Assembly: GCF_018448495.1 (NCBI RefSeq)
Contig: NZ_CP049902.1
Coordinates: 1,364,001-1,428,000, forward strand
DNA length: 64,000 bases
Reading direction: 5' to 3'
Origin: Psychrobacter sp. WY6
Lineage (GTDB): Bacteria; Pseudomonadota; Gammaproteobacteria; Pseudomonadales; Moraxellaceae
Part shown: one piece after another, positions 60,766 to 64,000 of the stretch
How positions within the stretch are numbered: position 1 is the first letter of the stretch
Layout: every line of letters starts with the position of its first letter
Notes under the pieces: model-generated
The model's input: the letters and a program-made list of their open reading frames with translations, nothing else
Told to the model about the DNA's origin: nothing
Database searches by the model: none
Made by a program: the position numbers and the translations under genes

Positions 60766-61294
60766 GATGGATAACTCCTTGCGTTGTTTTTTGAGTGAAT
60801 GCCACGCTATACGGTAAAAGTATAGGGTGACGGGTCTTACTCTCGGTCACGCAAGCAACCGCCCTGCATATTCGCCTTACGGCTATTTTATTTTGCAGCG
60901 TCAACCCGTCATAGTCGGTTAGCAAATAATTTGCTATAGATATGATGGTTTGCCCCCTTGTGGCGCTTAGGTGCGCTTGTGGGGCTGTGCTTGAATGGAT
61001 AGTGACAGCTTGAGAGGCTGCGCTATTATCAGGCACAAAAAAAGCCAATGGATAACGGTATGGCTTACCGCTTGCGTGTTTTCTTGAGAGGTCTATATAG
61101 TAACCATTGTTGGTATTGGTTGCAATCTGTTTTGCACTGGCTGGCTGGCACGCTACCAATGACAGTAGCAAGCCAATACCTACTACCCATGCCATAAAGA
61201 TAGTAAAGCTAAGTAATAAGCCACGCTTACGGGGCTGGCTGTCGCTGTGCTGCCCGTGGTTGGCTTTTAGATTGATTTTGTTATCGTTGGTCAT
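60758..61294 (-). CDS. Integrative-element membrane protein (178 aa)
   Basis: Positively charged N terminus (PRKRGLLLSF), then one hydrophobic segment FTIFMAWVVGIGLLLSLVAC. The C in LVAC could be a lipobox, but the preceding 25-residue polar N terminus is unusual for a lipoprotein. A soluble domain follows (YYIDLSRKHASGKPYRYPLAFFV, GQTIISIANYLLTDYDG). Overlaps its neighbours on both sides (14 and 8 bases), so translation is coupled. No family recognised. Confidence 0.65.
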   Translation of the reverse strand: MTNDNKINLKANHGQHSDSQPRKRGLLLSFTIFMAWVVGIGLLLSLVACQPASAKQIATNTNNGYYIDLSRKHASGKPYRYPLAFFVPDNSAASQAVTIHSSTAPQAHLSATRGQTIISIANYLLTDYDGLTLQNKIAVRRICRAVACVTESKTRHPILLPYSVAFTQKTTQGVIHHG

Positions 61295-61556
61295 CTCTTA
61301 CGTCCTCCACGTTGAAAGCGATTTCTGCTATGTTTTTCGATAGCTCTTTGAGCGACTCCACTTGTCGGCTGCCTGTCGGTAGCAAGCTGCCTAACATTGT
61401 GGTTTCTAATTCGGCTATTTGGGTCATGGTATTAATAAGGGTCACATTAGCGTGTAAGGTGGTGATAAGCTGATCTATAAAATCATCAGCTATCATCAAA
61501 AACCCTTCATCTTTTAGCCTGTCCATGACTTCGCTTACTAGGTCGTCATTACTCAT
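61281..61556 (-). CDS. Integrative-element small protein (91 aa)
   Basis: MSNDDLVSEVMDRLKDEGFLMIADD, then FIDQLITTLHANVTLINTMTQIAELETTMLG and SLKELSKNIAEIAFNVEDVRDD. Mostly helical, acidic, heptad-like leucine/isoleucine spacing, so a coiled coil is plausible. Overlaps the upstream gene by 8 bases. Size matches the next gene upstream (both 91 aa) but no similarity is obvious. Confidence 0.65.
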   Translation of the reverse strand: MSNDDLVSEVMDRLKDEGFLMIADDFIDQLITTLHANVTLINTMTQIAELETTMLGSLLPTGSRQVESLKELSKNIAEIAFNVEDVRDDQR

Positions 61557-61824
61557 GATCTGTTACCTCCAACTCAGGCAGTAAGATAAGCCCGTCCATC
61601 TGTTCGCTTAAAATGGTTGCCAGCTCACTATTAGCGAGTAGGGCAGACCTTACAGCGACTATTACGCCCTTACTGGTATCATCATCGGTGCTGATCGCGC
61701 TAAGTGCCATTGCTAGGTGTTCGCTATCGTTTGATAGGTCTTGTATGCGGTCATTGATGACAGATAGATAATAGCTATCTACTGCCACTAGGCGCGGTTC
61801 TAATATGTCGTTTGATTGGCTCAC
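61549..61824 (-). CDS. Integrative-element small protein (91 aa)
   Basis: MSQSNDILEPRLVAVDSYYLSVINDRIQDLSN, then MALSAISTDDDTSKGVIVAVRS and LLANSELATILSEQMDGLILLPELEVTDHE. Acidic and helical. Starts one base after the stop of the upstream gene. No family recognised; probably a regulatory or structural accessory of the element. Confidence 0.65.
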   Translation of the reverse strand: MSQSNDILEPRLVAVDSYYLSVINDRIQDLSNDSEHLAMALSAISTDDDTSKGVIVAVRSALLANSELATILSEQMDGLILLPELEVTDHE

Positions 61825-62112
61825 TTAGTTCACCTCACTGTTAGATAGTTCGCTTTCAAGCAAGGTCTGCTCATCAAGCCAATAGACCGAAAACCGCTTG
61901 TCATTGTGCGTGACTATCTCGCTTTGAATGGTTAGCCCTGCGGTTCTCAGGTCATGTATGCGCTGTGCTAAGCATGTGATTTGATAAAGGCGGTAAGCGT
62001 CCCATGTGGTGATCGTTGCGCCTGTCATCAGGTGCGCTCTGACAATATCAATCTGTGTCTTAGGTGCTGGCTGGTTGGTCACTGGGGCGGTGGCGGTTGC
62101 TGTAGTAGTCAT
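61825..62112 (-). CDS. Integrative-element small protein (95 aa)
   Basis: MTTTATATAPVTNQPAPKTQIDIVRAHL, then TWDAYRLYQITCLAQRIHDLRTAGLTIQSEIV and FSVYWLDEQTLLESELSN. The IDIVRAHLMTGATITTWDAYRLYQITCLAQRIHDLR stretch matches the winged-helix pattern of phage 'helix-turn-helix domain' proteins that recognise a nearby motif. ATGA overlap with the upstream gene's stop. Function unproven. Confidence 0.65.
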   Translation of the reverse strand: MTTTATATAPVTNQPAPKTQIDIVRAHLMTGATITTWDAYRLYQITCLAQRIHDLRTAGLTIQSEIVTHNDKRFSVYWLDEQTLLESELSNSEVN

Positions 62113-62417
62113 GGCTTACACCTCGCTAGTGGTGAGGTGTGAGAGTTAAGCCATTCGTGAACGTCTGCATAGCTCCATGCGGTCATCGTTGGTGATAGCT
62201 TTCTGCCAGCTGGGAAACGTCCATCTTTTGACCATTCAAACAAGGTGGTTTTGCTAAAAGGTAGAAATGGCAGAATATCTTTAGCCCTGCCCATGCCTGT
62301 AGTAGGCAGTTGCATAGCTGGACTGTTTGCGGTGGTTGGTTCGGTATCGTGCGAGGTGTTATCAGTAAAAGGAATTACTGGGGTGTTTTGAGTGGCTTGT
62401 TGCTGTGTCATGTTCAT
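62109..62417 (-). CDS. AlpA-family transcriptional regulator / excisionase-like protein
   Basis: A 102-residue protein. After a polar N-terminal 45 residues the AlpA-type helix-turn-helix follows: MGRAKDILPFLPFSKTTLFEWSKDGRFPAGRKLSPTMTAWSYADVHEWLN, the pattern of phage-satellite AlpA and excisionase-like proteins that turn on the integrase or excise the element. Its promoter region holds a perfect palindrome at 62441-62457. First gene of the overlapping chain that leads to the DUF927 gene. Confidence 0.82.
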   Translation of the reverse strand: MNMTQQQATQNTPVIPFTDNTSHDTEPTTANSPAMQLPTTGMGRAKDILPFLPFSKTTLFEWSKDGRFPAGRKLSPTMTAWSYADVHEWLNSHTSPLARCKP

Positions 62418-62440
62418 AGCTCCATGTAGCGTATTGAGGC

Positions 62441-62457
62441 GATACAGTGTGTATCGG
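62441..62457. promoter_or_regulatory. Operator-like palindrome upstream of the AlpA gene
   Basis: CGATACA-GTG-TGTATCG, perfect 7-bp arms, 24-40 bases from the AlpA ATG. Probable binding site of a repressor, possibly AlpA itself. Confidence 0.6.
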
Positions 62458-62501
62458 ACATACTCATAATGGCACTAAAGACAAGGGGGTAATAGATAGC
62501 A

Positions 62502-62539
62502 AACTACCCCTAAACATATAGCCATGTTTAGGGGTAGTT
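62502..62539. terminator. Perfect 16-bp hairpin between AlpA and the orphan gene
   Basis: Arms of 16 bp (AACTACCCCTAAACAT and its complement) with loop ATAGCC. Short T run on the minus side. Likely terminator of the gene at 62663. Confidence 0.75.
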
Positions 62540-62662
62540 ATAAGTAATTATTTATATATTTCTATAAAAGCATTGAGTTTAAAGGTCTAGAAAGGTATAT
62601 CACCATTGTCCTTTTCCTCGGGTTTTGGTTCTAAAAATTCTATAAGTTCAGGCAAAAAACTA

Positions 62663-63397
62663 TCATCTTTTACTTGCAGTAGCTTTATTCGGCATTTGGC
62701 TATAATCATTAGGTATGTTGTCCCTAAGGTATGGGAATGTTGACTTATTACCTCCCTTTGAGTTCCAGTTACATATAGTAGCTAGGTTTTCTACCATAGT
62801 ATCACTGCTACTTAAGCCGTATTCTTTTGCATGGTCTCTTATGTAATCTTGCAACCATAGCCCTACTGCTACGTTATCAGGCAAGTATTGGCTTGATTGC
62901 CACGCCCTTATACATAGTGCGAGCTTTGGAACATATCTGTCGTGCTCTTTATTTAGATAATCAGCGTTATCATTCTCGCTATCAGTGAACAAGGAGGGGG
63001 GCTTTACGTCATGGCTTAATAGCCAATGCTTTAATTTAGAACGTTGAATAAATGTGTTGTTTATATCAATGTTAGCAGTTGTAAACCAATCTCCGCTTAA
63101 GTCATCTTGATATAGATATGAGGGATTGCTGAAATTGTTATATTGAATAAGAGCACGGGGTTCATAAGCAATAGTAGCTTCTAGCGAGCCAAACTTTACA
63201 GCGTGCGTAATAGCTTCTAAAACATCGCTAAACTTCTCAGCCGTCTGATAATCATTGTGCATATAGGGGAGTTGCGATTGATTATCATCATTTTTATAAA
63301 TGGTAGCAGGAGAAACTCCTACTATAAGACTAGCAGCTTGAATGATATTTAAATGTTGCATCAATTTAGCTACATCTATGTCTGAAATAATATTCAT
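62663..63397 (-). CDS. Integrative-element protein of unknown function (244 aa)
   Basis: Start ATG 63397 preceded by AAAGGTG. Reads MNIISDIDVAKLMQHLNIIQAASLIVGVSPAT (a helix-turn-helix-like N terminus), YKNDDNQSQLPYMHNDYQTAEKFSDVLEAI, RALIQYNNFSNPSYLYQDDLSGDWF, LKHWLLSHDVKPPSLFTDSE and LALCIRAWQSSQYLPDNVAVG ... TICNWNSKGGNKSTFPYL. No family recognised. Its leader is shared with the gene at 53248. Proteins of this type between integrase and AlpA are common in such elements; a role in replication or control is inferred. Confidence 0.6.
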   Translation of the reverse strand: MNIISDIDVAKLMQHLNIIQAASLIVGVSPATIYKNDDNQSQLPYMHNDYQTAEKFSDVLEAITHAVKFGSLEATIAYEPRALIQYNNFSNPSYLYQDDLSGDWFTTANIDINNTFIQRSKLKHWLLSHDVKPPSLFTDSENDNADYLNKEHDRYVPKLALCIRAWQSSQYLPDNVAVGLWLQDYIRDHAKEYGLSSSDTMVENLATICNWNSKGGNKSTFPYLRDNIPNDYSQMPNKATASKR

Positions 63398-63502
63398 AAC
63401 ACACCTTTACACACCCTTAATTCAAAGTAGGTGCAAGGCAGTGCCAGCCTAAAGGTGTGTGAACGGCTGGCTTTCGGGTAATTAGTCCTAGCCTTGCATA
63501 GT
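63398..63502 (-). promoter_or_regulatory. Conserved leader, copy B (uninterrupted)
   Basis: ACACCTTTACACACCCTTA (63401-63419), then ATTCAAAG-TA-GGTGCAAGGC with a single TA at the point where copy A carries a MITE, stem GCCAGCC / GGCTGGC (63443-63449, 63465-63471), TTCGGGTAATTAG (63473-63485) and CCTAGCCTT. Lies between the integrase and the orphan gene. Confidence 0.65.
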
Positions 63503-63514
63503 TGGTGCTAAGCC

Positions 63515-64000
63515 TTAGCCTAGCTTTTGTTTTTGTCCTTTAAAGTCTGCACGGATCACGTTGTCCAGCTTGCCAGCGTAAGCATTATCAATGAAGTTTG
63601 CCCATTCATTCATCATCTTGGTTCTATAGGGTAAATGCTGCGCCCCGTTATAGGCTTTGCTGATTTTGTTCTCTTTCTCATGTGCCAGCTGTAGCTCTAT
63701 CGCTTCGTGCATGTATTCCTGTTCGTGTAGGGTAGTGCTGGCAAGTCCACGGAAACCGTGCCCCGTCATTCTGCCCTTATAACCCATGCGCCATAGGGCA
63801 GTGATAAAAGCATTGGTACTGTATGGCTTACGGGTTGATGGATTAAAGAAAACGTATTGATCGGAAAACCCTAGCGCCTTGATCTGCTTTAAGATTGCCA
63901 TTGTTTGAGGGGCAAGCGGTACTAAGTGAGGTCTATCCATTTTCATTTTTTCGGCTGGTATGCGCCATAACTTAGCTTTGTAGTCTATCTCGCTCCATTC
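63515..64000 (-). CDS. Tyrosine recombinase / integrase, N terminus outside window
   Basis: The frame is open to the window edge (EWSEIDYKAKLWRIPAEKM), so the start lies beyond 64000. Catalytic motifs of the tyrosine recombinase family are visible: RPHLVPLAPQTMAIL, TGHGFRGLASTTLHE (box II, H-x-x-R), QLAHEK and AYNGAQHLPYRTKMMNEWANFID with the nucleophilic tyrosine. The pattern matches P4-type integrases that use tRNA or ssrA sites. It drives integration of the element read leftward from here; attachment sites are not in the window. Confidence 0.9.
   Translation of the reverse strand, partial: EWSEIDYKAKLWRIPAEKMKMDRPHLVPLAPQTMAILKQIKALGFSDQYVFFNPSTRKPYSTNAFITALWRMGYKGRMTGHGFRGLASTTLHEQEYMHEAIELQLAHEKENKISKAYNGAQHLPYRTKMMNEWANFIDNAYAGKLDNVIRADFKGQKQKLG

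Overview
The window reads as a chromosomal segment of a Psychrobacter-like member of the Moraxellaceae. This rests on protein character (a large AAA+ 'DNA repair ATPase' relative, tandem fasciclin lipoproteins, lemA followed by TPM-domain genes) and on the order trpF-trpB-trpA-accD-folC-SPOR protein, which is familiar from Moraxellaceae. No 16S rRNA is present, so the genus call is an inference.

Layout. 1-4.7 kb: 3' part of a large AAA ATPase gene, a ~107-bp MITE and two tandem DUF2256 mini-genes. 4.7-10.3 kb: an AT-rich defence module of Gabija type (OLD-family nuclease gajA plus UvrD-like helicase gajB). gajB is cut by two IS630-family elements, each inserted at a TA, and also carries frameshifts. 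10.3-14.1 kb: metH on the minus strand, broken by one missing base. 14.7-17.4 kb: three tandem fasciclin (FAS1) lipoproteins. 17.7-26.8 kb: an AGCS-type Na+/amino acid symporter, lemA and two TPM-domain genes, adenosine/adenine deaminase, a Sir2 deacylase, tRNA-Arg(CCG) and a cytochrome c. 27.1-32.9 kb: an ABC exporter pair, a triplicated family of unknown secreted proteins, queF and an LprI-like protein. 33-38 kb: proS, a DUF4230 protein and a DNA photolyase. 38.4-47 kb: trpF, trpB, an HNH endonuclease gene, trpA, accD, folC, a LysM+SPOR protein and a DUF2726 protein. 47.3-52.9 kb: a lipoprotein gene split by an IS3 element, a probable outer-membrane protein, DUF1853 and a YdhR-like protein. 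53.2-64 kb: an integrative, satellite-like element read on the minus strand (integrase, leader, orphan gene, AlpA-like regulator, chain of overlapping small genes, DUF927 ATPase), with a related leader+gene copy at 53.2-54.5 kb, an IS5-family element and a gene-poor stretch containing repeat clusters.

The most notable biology is the mobile-DNA layering. A Gabija system is inactivated by two diverged IS630 copies. A small MITE family has TATAGTC ends close to those IS630 ends. One MITE copy is inserted at a TA inside a duplicated leader sequence, and the second leader copy gives the uninterrupted (empty) site.

A caution applies throughout. At least 20 otherwise conserved genes (metH, folC, lemA, the Sir2 gene, the ABC ATPase, DUF1853 and others) are split by single-base shifts, many next to homopolymers. 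This looks more like uncorrected indels in the assembly than real gene decay, so frameshifted genes here are described by the protein they would encode once joined.
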